64,000 nucleotides of DNA from Nissolia schottii (taxonomy: Eukaryota; Streptophyta; Magnoliopsida; Fabales; Fabaceae): contig QANU01058179.1 in NCBI GenBank assembly GCA_003254905.1, positions 449,965 to 513,964 on the forward strand. Reading direction: 5' to 3'. The position numbers were made by a program, and so were the translations under genes. The notes beneath the pieces were generated by a model. The model was not told the DNA's origin, did no database searches, and was given only the letters and a program-made list of their open reading frames with translations. This document shows positions 11,482 to 23,202 of the stretch, one piece after another; within the stretch, counting starts at the first letter, position 1; the number at the start of each line of letters is the position of its first letter.

Positions 11482-14400
11482 TTAAGAGCCATATGTGAGC
11501 CTGAGCCGCTCATTCAGGTGGTCCCCACTACGTATTGGAGGGAATCTGCAGTGAAACATTGACAACCAAAAAAAAAAAAAAAAACTTGGTCACACTCTTA
11601 TCTACTGAGAGTAGCGAATGAGATGAGAGTGGAATAGAACAAAATAAGAATAACAACTGAAAATCTTATAGCATTGCGTGTCAAAGTAAAATTTTTAAGA
11701 AAGAAATGTACGTTTCAGTAAAGACCACCAATGAGGGGGAAGGAACAATCTTTGTTGGCTTGTCTCTTTTGTGTGGCCTCGTGTGTTTTAATTTAAGCCT
11801 ATGAAGATTGGTACCCCACTTCTTTTGGATTAAATTTTGATCCACTTTTGAGTGTAACAGTTTCTTTCACACTACCAAAATTGAACGCTTTGCTGACCTA
11901 CTAGAGAGAAATTTTAATGGGTACCGAGGGGGAGATGATTCGCTACAGCAACTTCCAAAGCATTCCACCACCAACTCTGAGGGCGGGTCCAAGAAGAACG
12001 CCACCTGCAAAGTTGCAAAATATCAATCATATTTCACCGGGAATGCGTAATCAAATCATGCTAACTAAACTACAAAGAGCTCATCAAAATGCCATTTAAA
12101 TGAAGCCAAATTTGTTATTGTTTTTGGAAGGAAAGTGCAATATCACAATCTATGACATCAGACAAAATTCCTTGTCCCAGGTTTTCAGAATAAACTTAAG
12201 GAGGTGACTTAAATGAACCTGGACAATTCTGGTGAATGATGCACCTTGACATAAAAATAGGGTGTCCCATGGACAAACATATTTGCAGCCATCCATTTGT
12301 AATGTAATTTCATCTACAGCTCCAATTCATAACTTGTCACCATCTGTTAATCAATTTGGTAATGCAGATGGGTTTCAATCAGAGCTTCTGCCTAACCCCC
12401 TCCACCTCCGTTCTCCATCTCCGCACCCTGACTACTACCACTCTTACTCCTCTCCCATCGGCGCCTCCCTCTTCATCCTCCCCCTACGCCATTGAAGCGC
12501 TTTGTCGCTGTGCCTCAGAGATCGTCATCATCCTTGCTTCGCCGATGCATGTGAGACTTCAAATTGGAGGATGGAGATCACACGGCGAAGATGACAACGA
12601 CACTTAGAACCAAGCCTCTACTTCCCCAACCCCCGCATGCCCATTCCTTATTCTACGCTAGCACCGTTGCTCCAGATCTCCATCCTCCTACAACGCCTAC
12701 TTCAGATTTTCGTCCTCTATCACGACTCACGACCACCACTTCAAAAATCACAGTGCACTTGGAGCTCAAGGTCGTGGTGAAGGGTGTAGTTTCAGATCTG
12801 GCTTCTACAAATTTTAGATCTGATTTTTGTTTTTTTTTCTTCTTTTTCTTACTTATGTGTTGATGTTTGTAATTTTATTTTTTTTGTTTATGGAAAAAGA
12901 GGACTATGGGTTAGAAGTGGGCTATGTGAGTAGTGAATCTGCTATAAATTGTTGGGATTCTGAGTTGTTGATGAATGATGATGAAGATTGATTAAATTTT
13001 TGGTTGACATGGGTTCTGTTGATGTCGTCATTTTTTTTTTCTTTTACCTTGTTCGAAATTTTGGGTCTCTCTTAAAGCATTTTTTTTTTTTGGTGGTTTT
13101 CAACCTCTTTCTGAAATTGTTGTGTTTCAATTTGCAGCTGCAACTTTTGAAATTTGGAGCTTCTGTTTCTCAAACCATGTATCACAAGTAATTTCAGTTG
13201 TAGCTTCTGAATTGGGACTTTTTGATTCAATTTCACTTATCTTTTATGCTTACATGCAGCTTTCGTTTTTCAAACCATCGATCTATGCATCAATGTTAGG
13301 TTTTTTTATTTTAAAAAAGAATTCTAAATACTTGTTGTGGTATGAAAGAATTCTAAGTGTTCAATGCATTAAAAGCATTGAAAACAACAAAATATTTCAT
13401 TTTAAGGTCACTTGTAACTTTACCCTTAAAAAAAATTTGCTCTCCATCTTTGTCTATCTCAAACATAAAGAGGGACAAAAAAAAAAAAAAAGAACGAGGA
13501 CTAGGGTCCAATTTTTTTTGGGATCTACAATACAAATTTTAGAAATGAACTTCTACTTGAGTATGAATTTGAGTATATGTTGTCTTTTAAATTGAAAATT
13601 CTCACTCCTCAATTGTAAATTTCTCACGTTATATAAATGAATCCCAACCTCCCCGAAAGTTTGTTCTCGATTATGTACTCAAGTATCTTTTGACCTGAAA
13701 ATCCCTACTCTTCAACTGAAAATTCCTCAAATTTTATACAATAATCTCCACTTGACTGTTGGCAAATCTGTAATCTCCCCTCTTCAATTGAAAATTCCTC
13801 AAATTTTATACATTAATCTCTACTTGACTATTAGGAAAAATTGGTTTTGCTGTGGATACAATCCTCCACCATAGACAAAGCCATGTTATGACAAGTGTAA
13901 ACAGCACTCTTATTTGGTTGGTAGAGAGAGGATCCTCTCATATGGAAATTTAACATGACAAGAACATGACCTTGTCTCTCCACCATTATTTTTTACCTTT
14001 ATATCTTTTCAATGTAAAATACCGTGACAGGATCCATTCCTGGATTAGAATGAAGATAAATAGACAAATATAAATTCCATCATTTCTCTCCTTCCTTTGA
14101 AATGAAAAGCCGTCATAATCTATCTCATTCAAGAATGATAATTGGACGAGAATAACAAAATAAAGCAACCGAATAAGTTGGGCATAGTAATTACCGAAAA
14201 GCGTTCTTTTCCGGTTGGAATGACCCTGTGAAGTGTTGACCTACAAGAATAAAGAAAGAAGTTGAGAATGACATATACCAGTACACTAAGACCTTACATA
14301 ATATGTACAACTGTGCAAGAACATTCATTCCAGAAATTATTTATATTTTTGTTACGTATAACTGTATAAGCCAATGGCATAATTACTAATGTTTTATTTA

Positions 14401-17400
14401 TACTTATGATTAAGCTAAAATGGCTTGTGACAAGAAAAACTAGAGTGGAAATTTGCTTTACTCTGCTTTCTCTGTTCTCATCTTATATTATCTTTTTCCA
14501 TCTTTCCTCAATATGGACTTAATTGCAGAATCCTTTTTCCATCTTTTATTATCTCTGTCTTCATGAATATGCATGTGCCGATATGTATCTGAACGTGAAT
14601 TCCATTGTCTTCCTTGCAGGTTTGAGCCTGTAAGGAGTCTAAATAATTATAGGCCCAATAACCTAGTCCAATTGATGGTGTCAAGTTACTATAAATAGGG
14701 GTAAAAGCTTCCAAATAGGGTATGGATATTGATGATGTCAAATCCACTCTCCCTCTCTAGGCTCTCTCTCGTCTGATTAGGGAATTCTCTTTCCTTTTCT
14801 AACTCTTATCATTTCCTATCTTGTACTTATCATTACCAAAAATATATAGAAACACCCAAAAATACTTCTCATTCATCCATTACTGTTCTTATTACACTTC
14901 ATTCATACAATTACATTTACATACTCGTTACAGAGCCCTTTTAAACATACCCACAAACATATGACTTGATACACGCTTGTGGCATGTTCAGTATCTATAT
15001 GGACAAGTAAGGTTCACAATTATGCTGATTATTAGAGTATGTTTACTATTAGAATGCTCATAATCCCATTGGAAATGACCAAAATAAAAAATGTTTCTAA
15101 TTAGCAGATAGAACTTCAAATATACCTTTTTATTTTTTTTTCAAATTTTAATCTTAACTTGTCCTTTTTATATACCTGTATATGTAACTCACAATTGGTG
15201 AGGGAGGAGGGTTCCACCATTTGTTTAAATAAAAAAATAATTGATGGATGGATTATACCTGTATAAACAATTTGTCCACCTCTCCATCAAGTCCCCCATG
15301 TTCACAATAAAGGCCCTGTAGATAAAAAATGTAACACTAGGAAGGAAGGGCAGATAAATGCATAACTTTTAATGGAACTATAGTATCAAGTCTCTAGATA
15401 TCATTCAGTTTTGAATCAAATCGACTTAAGAGTAGCAATATATTCTTTATGAAATTTCGTAACCGTGAACTCACCCGTCCACATGAGCCACATCCTCCCA
15501 GACTTGAGGTTGCTTGAACTTCTCCTTGCAGATCTGTACATATGAAATCGTATAACCTTTGTAAACAAGAATGGTAAATTTTTTTAAAGAGAGATTATAT
15601 ATTGATTTGACATACCCCAAAAAATAAGTGTAGTTGAGGAAGGGGGAAGGAAGGAAATCATGGGAGATTGACCATAATAGAAAGTATATTAAAGGGAAGA
15701 CGAGAACCTGTAGTCCTGGAACACCATCAGTCACTAGGAGAGTGACCATACCATAATCTGAATGAGCAGAGGCTGCACAAATCTCTTCACAAGATCCCAA
15801 TTCACCTGATGCAGTTGGAATGCATATAATCCAACAATAAAAATGTCACATAGGATAATTTTTTTTGAAAATCTTGCCTCTAGAACCAATCACACGATGC
15901 TAACAAAACATCATAAAGAACTTAGAATATATACTTTAAAACAAACTTTAATTGCCACCAGAATTGCAGTTTCTTTGTCTCAGGTCTAGCTACAAAGTAG
16001 CAATTAGCAAAAGGACTAAGTGGGAATTCACCAAATGTAGGCAAATTATCAACAACTAATGGTCGCATAAGATAATTTGTTAGAAAACCTGGTCCTGAGG
16101 CCCATCCACAGATTATAAATTAAACTGTAGAAAGGCCTTATTCTGATATAAAACACAAACTTCAATAGCCACCAGAATTACAGTTTCTCTGATTCAGATC
16201 TAGCTAGAAAACAGCAACTACCAGAAGGAGAGTTTACAAAAATAGAAAGCATATTAGAAATATACCATATAAAATTCATTAAATATATTGCATTATGTAT
16301 TTTAATTTGAAATGTATGGAGTACTGCTTATATTCATGTGCAGTATAGTTCATTTTGAAAATAAAGAAAATAAGATCCCCTTCTAATATGCAGATTGAAC
16401 AAGAAGAAAGAAACTACAATAAACATAATGAAGATAAAAAAAAAAAAAGCAAGGAAGGCAATATTTGAAGCTTGTTAAAAATTCTAGGCATTAATACACA
16501 GGTATGGTGCTATGTGCTTACTAAAAAGTTCCAGAAATACAAATTAGTTCTAATAAACCTGGATAGTGCAGAAGGCGAAGAAAAGCTGCTGGTTTGTCTA
16601 AGGCGCCTATCTTCTCAAAAAGATCTTCATCCAGATTTAAGGAAAGGGCAATTAGAGAGAGGAGCTTTCTTCCAGCTGCCCTGTGGCATAAAAGAACACT
16701 TGAATTCTAAACTTTATAACAAGAGAAAGAACAAAAGAAAATGTGCATATGATATGAATGCTCAGCCATGCTTTCCGTCAGCATATGCAACACAAAACAA
16801 ACAAACACAAAATAAAATATGCATGAATAAATTTCTTAAACACAGGCAGCAAAGTATCAAACCCTTCCTGTTCTGTTCCATAGATTAGCAGAACTTACAG
16901 AGCAAATTAATCCAATATTCACCTTGATTGGAACAAAAGTAAAAGCCTAAATAACAACAGAAGTCACAATTTTATATTTTCTGGCAAGACATCTCATAAT
17001 ACATTTTGATAGCATAGTATAAAAGATATACATGTGAAGAACAATAAAACTTACAATAACTTCCAATATAAGGATTCCATTGTAGATCTCCAATGTGGCA
17101 ATAGTTCTGGCGTTTCCTTACCAAAAACAAAAATCATCTCAGGTTATGCACATGTGAACAAACAAAACAAGTGCACGAGTTAGAGCATTCGTAGCTACAA
17201 AGTACTGCTCCTAATGAAACCAATACAAATTAAAATATACATAGATATGATGAGGGGAGAGCCATACCTTGAGAAGGCCATTGATTGAGGTTAACACTAG
17301 TCGTATCTGCTAAAGAACCAATGTAATAACTCTCTTTTGGATCACCTGCTTGTAAGAATTGATCGTTAAGTTTGCATTCTTTCTACAAAAATGAACTATT

Positions 17401-18538
17401 GCAAACTGTCACAGAGAATTTTTCTTTCGGAACCATTTGACCATTGCCATTGATTTCCGAACAACCTGTTTGATTCTACTGAAAATAATGAGTGTTAATT
17501 CATAAACTTGTGAGGCAAAGTGGAACGATGAGCAGTGGTTTGAGCCGAGAAGGAAGTGAGACCTTCATGGGATGATGTAGGCAGTGGTTATGTTTCTGGA
17601 TTTCCTCGCCTTCAATTCTCTATGGCCATGGCATATACTAAGACAAGTGTGAGGAGTGCTTTTGTCTCCATTCCATGGCATTTGGTTCTCACAAGGAAGG
17701 TCTGCTTGTCCCCTCAAGGGCAGAGCCTCTCTTCCATCTCTCTTTTCTTGCCTAATATGAATCTAGGGAGTTTTCGCTTCCCCCGTTAGTCTCAGCAAGG
17801 TGCCTCCTCTCAACATAAGACAACAGAGCTTCCTTTTCCTTTCCTCAATGGTCAAATGCCAAACACGGTTTCCTAGTGTTGGGGTTGTGTTCTTCTGTAA
17901 GACAAGTTTTAGTCGGCACAAGGTTTTACCCAAAGGGTGTAGGTCGCTGCAGGTTTCTTGTTTTCTCTAGTCTTTCTAAGGTTCCCCTGCCTCGTCAAGT
18001 CCCCATCCACTTGTAACTCATTTGGTTGCAATGTAACCAGTGTTAATTCTCTCACCGTCAGTCTGAAATGAAACAAAGAAACAAGAGGAGGAGGAAGAAG
18101 AAGAGGAATACCTATGCAGTGTGATGTGGGATCGAGCTTCTCAGAATAGAGAGGAGTATAACCTCTGTGTTCCTTGCGGGCCAAGTTCAATTTGTGTTGT
18201 AGCGGAAGCGAGAAGAACTTGGCGCTGTGTTCAAACACTGTCCTCACAAACTCCTCGTCCACGCCGTGGTTCACAAGGTAAAAGAAACCATGCTCAATGC
18301 ATGCCTATTTTCATATTTTTGTCATTAATTAACAGAGTCACACACACACACACTATCAAGTTTTCAACCCTAAATTCAACAGTAACGCTACACTGTGATA
18401 ATCATAAGCGGAGCAGAGAAGGGGGAAAGTGTACTAATGAAAGCGACAGACAAAACTAACCTGACGGATGGAATTGGCGGTGGAGACACGATCGAGTGAG
18501 GAGAGGTCAACGATCGGGAGGTTCAACTTCGCCGCCAT
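11482..18538 (-). CDS. 2-oxoglutarate/Fe(II)-dependent dioxygenase, 11 exons
   Basis: Soluble plant oxygenase that couples 2-oxoglutarate decarboxylation to substrate oxidation; the substrate cannot be told from sequence. Minus-strand exons: 18538-18461, 18304-18112, 17345-17268, 17106-17055, 16680-16559, 15805-15708, 15533-15475, 15315-15259, 14240-14195, 12004-11925, 11545-11482. All introns are GT-AG and the phases close to 308 residues plus TAA. Iron ligands are H189-x-D191 (in ASAHSDYGM) and H250 (in STLHRV); R259-x-S261 is the 2-oxoglutarate clamp. The N-terminal DIOX_N part covers residues about 6-120 (LPIVDL, GFFYLVNHGV). It ends in FPPIRSGDHLNERL-RLTYGS, like its family. The exon 4 acceptor (CCAG before AACTATTG) has a weak pyrimidine tract but is the only one keeping frame. 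Intron 9 is 2.2 kb; intron 8 holds a solo LTR. It appears functional. Confidence 0.9.
12005..14194 (-). other. Dioxygenase intron 9, 2.2 kb, with unusual GC-rich patch
   Basis: This is the largest intron. About 12390-12800 is much richer in C and G than its surroundings, with CTCC and CACC words and several short frames, like a captured gene leader or an old insertion. I recognise no protein in it. The part after 12820 returns to AT-rich sequence. Confidence 0.5.
13608..13840. repeat. Imperfect tandem repeat, 72-bp unit, in intron 9
   Basis: Units starting TCTTCAAC/TTGAAAATTCC begin at 13709 and 13781 and continue with CTCAAATTTTATACA and TCTCYACTTGACT. A more diverged third copy lies near 13608. 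Confidence 0.7.
14629..14932. mobile_element. Solo LTR, 304 bp, in dioxygenase intron 8
   Basis: Starts TGTAAGGAG and ends CTCGTTACA, with TGTAA/TTACA termini, flanked by perfect GAGCC duplications at 14624-14628 and 14933-14937. It carries a promoter-like ACTATAAATAGGGG near 14690, so its sense strand is plus, opposite to the host gene. It sits between exons 9 and 8. Confidence 0.9.
15854..16250. repeat. Diverged tandem duplication in dioxygenase intron 5
   Basis: Two copies offset by 214 bp. Both contain GATAATTTG/T, ACAAACTT-AAT, GCCACCAGAATT-CAGTTTCT and TCTAGCTA. GCCACCA begins at 15954 and again at 16168. Confidence 0.65.
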
Positions 18539-18602
18539 CTCCTCCTTTCTTTGCTTTGCTTTCAGAATTCAGGTGTGTATGTTTCTGGCCATTTAATCGA
18601 TA

Positions 18603-18647
18603 ATCTATCTATCTATAATATATATATTATATATATATATATATATG
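18603..18647. repeat. TA-rich microsatellite upstream of the dioxygenase
   Basis: ATCT repeats followed by alternating TA, about 65-110 bp upstream of the start codon on the minus strand, so within the likely promoter or leader. Confidence 0.8.
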
Positions 18648-18792
18648 ATATGATGGACACATGTCAACATGTCATGCAATATTTTTCCGCCCAATTCCTC
18701 CTCACAAGCCCATCACGTGCGTCTTCCATCTCACATATCCCTCCTCACACAGCTTCATCTCCAATTGCTGTGAAACAGATCTAAAACAATAT

Positions 18793-19171
18793 CTAAACCA
18801 GTCACCATCTGAAGTAACAACGTGCCTCTTCCTTCTCATCTTCTTCCTCACACATCTTTGCTTTACCAACAATACAAACCTTTGTCAAATCTTTGCTGTT
18901 TTTCAAATCTCACCCTATTATTTTCCCATTTCTTCTCTCTACAACCTCCCATTTCCCATTCCTATTTTGTTCACAAATCCTAAACCAGTCACCATCTGAA
19001 GCAACAGCGTGCCTCTTCCTTATCATCTTCTTCCTCACACATCTTTGCTTTACCAACAATACAAACCTTTGTCAAATCTTTGCATTGTTGTTTTTCAAAT
19101 ATCCCCCTATTACTTTCCCATTTCCTCTCTCTGCAACCTCCCGTTTCCCATTCCTATTTTGTTCACAAATC
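18793..19171. repeat. Tandem duplication of about 190 bp
   Basis: Copy one is 18793-18979 and copy two 18980-19171. Both start CTAAACCAGTCACCATCTGA and run through CCTCTTCCTT, CACACATCTTTGC, ACAATACAAACC and TCCCATTTC to TTCACAAATCCT. Differences are few, so the duplication is fairly recent. A third unit starts at 19171 but is cut short after CTAAACCA. Confidence 0.9.
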
Positions 19172-19680
19172 CTAAACCACAAACCCCCATCACAGAAGCG
19201 AAGCAGAAGAATAGGAACGGTTCATGTTCACAAACCCCCATCACTCACGACTCAAACGACACCATATCATCGCCCCCACCTACCTTAGAAACCCCCTATT
19301 TCTCACGCACACACTTCTTTCTTTGAAGCTAAAACAAAGAAACCAGAGACAGAGAAAGAAAAAGCAAGATTGGGTCTCCCTCCGTACAACTCGCAAGATC
19401 TGACAGAGGGGGAGGAAGATGAAGGGAGATCTGAGCTGGTGGCGATCGAAGACAGCACGGTGGCTGGCGAGAAGCACGGCGACAACCACTGGGGGCGGAG
19501 AGAGCACAGTGGCTGGTCGTTTCTCTTACTGCTGTTTTTGCGTGGAATAAGGGTGGCATCATCAAGGGAGACGACGGCGCCTCGGCGACGGTGACCGGCA
19601 AGAACGCGAGGGTGCTGGTGGCTCAATTTTTGCTTCACTACTTCACACTGGTGATTCTCTCTTTCCTAAACAAGCATCAC
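19172..19680. other. GC-richer leader-like stretch, no assigned gene
   Basis: This resembles a plant gene leader: purine-rich AGAGACAGAGAAAG near 19346, then GC-rich codon-like sequence to about 19620 on both strands. None of the frames in 19280-19638 matches a family that I recognise, and no continuation is seen. It may be a captured gene fragment. Confidence 0.35.
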
Positions 19681-19852
19681 TGCATCTGGATTTCAATTTT
19701 GAATTTTGAGTTTCAATTTTGAATTTTTTTAATAGTCACTTATTTTAATAATTGTTTATTTAAATAATTATTTTTTATATAATTGATTATGTAAAAATTA
19801 ATTTATGTTTAAATACTTTAGTTGAAAAGTGATGTTAAGATAATTTACTTTG

Positions 19853-20165
19853 TTTGGATAGTATGAAAAAAAAGCTTTTTTATGATAAAATTACAAAAAA
19901 AATATTGTATGAAATAATTATTTATATTATATAATATTTGATAGTTAAGGTCAATTTGGTAAAAACATAACATTATGTGTACTCTACAAAAGCTTTTTAT
20001 TGAAATAATGATCAAAAGTTTGCTTTTGCTTTTTTCTTCAAAAACAACTTCAATTATGCAAAATAGATTATAATCTATGTGAGAAAAATTACCCAAACAA
20101 CACTATAGTTTTGCTAACAGCTTTATTTTAAGAAAAAAAGTTGTTTTGCTAGTTATCCAAACATG
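19853..20165. mobile_element. Probable MITE with TGTTTGGATA ends
   Basis: The left end reads TGTTTGGATAGTATG and the right end, inverted, reads GTTTGGATAACTAGC. Poly-A/T runs lie just inside both ends. About 310 bp, AT-rich and non-coding. Flanking duplications were not resolved. Confidence 0.5.
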
Positions 20166-20186
20166 CTCTTAGTATCTCATAATAAA

Positions 20187-20770
20187 AAATATAGGACAAA
20201 TTAATCTTTTGGCAAAATCGATTTTTTTGATCCCTAACTTTTTTCCATTTTGGTCGGCTAATTAATTTTTTGTTTATTTTAGTCCCTTAACTCTTCATTG
20301 TTAGGTTAAAAACGTCCTATGTTACAACCCTTAACAAAGCCGTCCTAGGTGACATTTAACAATGTTGACGTGACAAAAAAATTATGTTTACGATTTTTTC
20401 TTATTGCTCCCTTGCCATTTCCTTCCCCATTAACAACTCAGCGAGCTAGGGATTTCTTTCTCATCTCAAATGTTTCTCTTCATCCACAAAACTTTCACGA
20501 TTTCATTGTAAAATCGAAATCCCTTATATAACCTTTTCAAATTCTTTTGTTCTTTGCTTTTCTAGACATCATCACTAGTAGAAGTGGCTAACTTCGGAAC
20601 TCTAATGAGGAAGACACAGCTAACGGTGGGTTTGTGTACCTTGCTGACGATGGTTCTCTAAAGCTAGGAGTTGGTCGATGGTGTGGGGCTATCGATAATA
20701 AAAATGGAGGAAAATGCATTTTACTTTTATTTATTTTATTTATGAAGGGACTAATTTGGTCACCACAAAA
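20187..20770. mobile_element. Possible long-TIR element
   Basis: It opens with GGACAAATTAATCTTTTGG-type and GATCCCTAAC/TTAGTCCC sequence and closes with GGGACTAATTTGGTCACC. These recall the GTTTTTAGTCCC ends of the element at 45160-46316. The inverted match is only partial, so this is tentative. Confidence 0.35.
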
Positions 20771-20956
20771 ATTTTAAAATATTCTCTTTTGAAATCAAAT
20801 AATATGATTGTCGATGCATGCCATTTCGAGAAGTATTTGGTATTTAATTATGTTTATTTTTGAGAAGTTCTTGAGATTAATTTTGCTTTCCAGTTATTGA
20901 TTTTAGCTCCTACAGCTTAGCCTCCGCAGTGGGTTAGTTGATCGGCTCCTCCGTCG

Positions 20957-21225
20957 GGATTTGCAAAGCTTAATGTTAATGGCAGCCTTCACAAAAACCC
21001 CACCTCTGCTGGCTATGGTGGATTACTCTGCACTGATCAAGGTAATTGGATTATTGGTTTATGTGGTTGGCTTGGTGAAACCTCCATTCTCTTTGTTGAG
21101 CTCATGGCTATAACATGGGGACTACTTCTTGCACGTTCTCAAAAAACCCATAAGCCAGTTGGTCACTCTGATTCCCAGTTCACCATTGATTCCATCAAAG
21201 ATGGTGTTTTTGCTTCCCAATGCTA
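20957..21225 (+). pseudogene. LINE-type RNase H domain relic
   Basis: One frame reads GFAKLNVNGS, then SAGYGGLL, FVELMAITWGL and GHSDSQFTIDS. These are the landmarks of the plant RVT_3 RNase H domain at the end of LINE reverse transcriptases (usually NVDGS, E-x-x-A, SDS). The first catalytic Asp is replaced by Asn. There is no reverse transcriptase or endonuclease next to it, so this is a fragment. Confidence 0.7.
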
Positions 21226-22533
21226 TGTTGGTGTTTTTGCTTACCAATGCTATGCCTGCATGATTAAGGACTAACATGCACAAAAGTGTCATTTGCTTTT
21301 AAACTCGGCAAATAATAATTTATATATAAAAAAATGTCGATGTTATACCCCAAGTTAATACAAATATAGTAAAATGGGATTAACTCGGGTTGTCTCTAAC
21401 GAAATGCTACACAATCAATTCTATTATATTTATGAAATTAAAATGGAGAGGGGGTTGATTGTGTGTTTGTCACAAACAAATAAACAAAGGAAAAAAAATA
21501 AATAAAAACACATTGGCACAAGGATTAACTTGATAATCATGGCATGCAATTCACACATAAACAACATTCTTGTTTGTGACGGGTTGTCAATGTGATCACA
21601 ACCAATAACTTGACAATTCACTTGACAAATGCCAAGCATAAAATTAGTCCAACAGTGGTTAAGTCATCATCGTGACACCATGAAGGTTGAATCAATCTAA
21701 AATTGTATTAGACTAAGCATCAATTGACACCTTAATTCTCAATCCCAAACCTAATATACAAACATACATTTGATAAATGCACGCAATCATGGCATATAAT
21801 TATGCAAAGCGGGGATAAAAGAATTAGAAAAACAAACCATAATCTTATTGCAAAATGAGCTCAAAGGATTGCACAACCATCAAGGGTCTCCTTGGCCAAT
21901 GTTAGAGGACTACTCCTTCATCAAGGTGTTCATAATGACAAAAATGCAAAAAAGTAAATTACAAAGAGGAAACCTATGTTACCCAGGGAGAAGAGGTAAT
22001 CCTCAGTTAACCCTTGACAATTTACAAGAATAAAATGCAAAAAATAAAACTAACACTAAACTAGGCATTTTTTTTTCTTTGGATGGTTAAACTAAACTAA
22101 GCTAAGAACACGTAAAAGTGAAAAGCTACACTAAAACTAGAAACAAAGATGGAAAGAGATGGGATGAGAGATGATGTGAAAATGGATAATGATGCTTCTA
22201 TTTATAGGTTGAGCCATGTTGATGAGTCAGTATATTATTGTGATGGCCCCCAGTTCCAATGGACCGCTACAATGAACAAGGTTGCTCCAACGATCATAGA
22301 TTGCTACATCGATCTACGTTAGTGGAGTGGTAAGTCCCACATCATGCAACTATTGAATAGAACTCCCCTTTGGGTGTTTTGAGTTGCTAATTCACTCAAG
22401 AGCTCTCAAAGGTTCTGCTCTTAGTAAAAACTCTCACTGAGTTTCAATATTCTGTCTGCGGGGATGCAGTGCTTCCACATAGGATAAGTTCTTAGTCTCA
22501 TAGGGTAGTTTAGGGGTAGCAAGGCTCGACGAC
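21226..22533. other. Intergenic or old repeat sequence
   Basis: No supported gene. Possibly part of an old LTR element: GATGTTATACCCC near 21333 and GTGATGGCCCCC near 22241 resemble eroded LTR edges. Words such as CGCTACAATGAAC near 22264 resemble the minisatellite that follows. Confidence 0.3.
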
Positions 22534-22664
22534 ATTGTTGTAGCGATGTCAGATCGCAACAATGATGTGGTTCGCTACAGTAGTTCCGGTTTGTTGTAGC
22601 GGTCCTAGTTCACTATAGCGATGCCGGTTCACTATAGCAAATGCAGTTCGCTATAGCAATGTCT
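22534..22664. repeat. 19-bp minisatellite, seven units
   Basis: Units begin at 22534, 22553 (17 bp), 22570, 22589, 22608, 22627 and 22646. The best-conserved form is GTTCACTATAGCGATGCCG; others keep a G-TTG/TTCG and TAGCGATG pattern. The spacing is exactly 19 bp in six of seven units. Confidence 0.85.
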
Positions 22665-23202
22665 ACAAAGTTAGTTTTTTTGCCAAAGTTCAGTATTTCT
22701 CATGGTGGTGGTTTGTTGGCTTATCTAAGTGCCAACACTACGTCGCTTGGAACTTCCAGTGTTAGTACTCCTCATTCTTCAACCATTCTAGGTGAGTGAA
22801 GGTCTCGGTGTGTTCAATGATCTATGCCATGCAATGCTATTCAACCAAATAAGTTATGTTTTGTATGTTTTATGTCTTATGTATGCTTAGTATTTAAATG
22901 TTAGGATGTGTAGGACTAATTAGATGAGGATATGCCATAGATAATATGTTTGGAATATATGTTTAATGTCATAATTATTCATAATTGGTAATAATGTAGG
23001 ATATACATACCCAATACATAATTAAGTGATGTATGTGCCTTAATTAGATCACGAACTTAATAAAGATCATAATCAGTATGTCATGTGAATCTTAGGGCAA
23101 CAACTTACAATTTCATATTTATTGTTATGGTTGTGATTGTTATCTTGGCACAAGTTCAACATACTCAGTAAATCCCATATACAGGTTTAGCATGTCCTCA
23201 GA

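Noticed and set aside
12564-12863. 99-residue plus-strand frame in intron 9
   Set aside because: Low-complexity Pro/Thr/Ser composition, ends in a poly-Phe run from a poly-T tract, no homology seen.
15471-15800. Single 109-residue minus-strand protein
   Set aside because: It reads through an intron; the hydrophobic middle is intronic. The true pieces are exons 6 and 7 of the dioxygenase.
18121-18459. Plus-strand frame of 112 residues
   Set aside because: It is antisense to dioxygenase exon 2 and intron 1, which have clear homology on the minus strand.
19280-19638. Overlapping frames on both strands as a possible gene
   Set aside because: GC-rich region with no recognisable domain, no splice partner and no frame clearly favoured.
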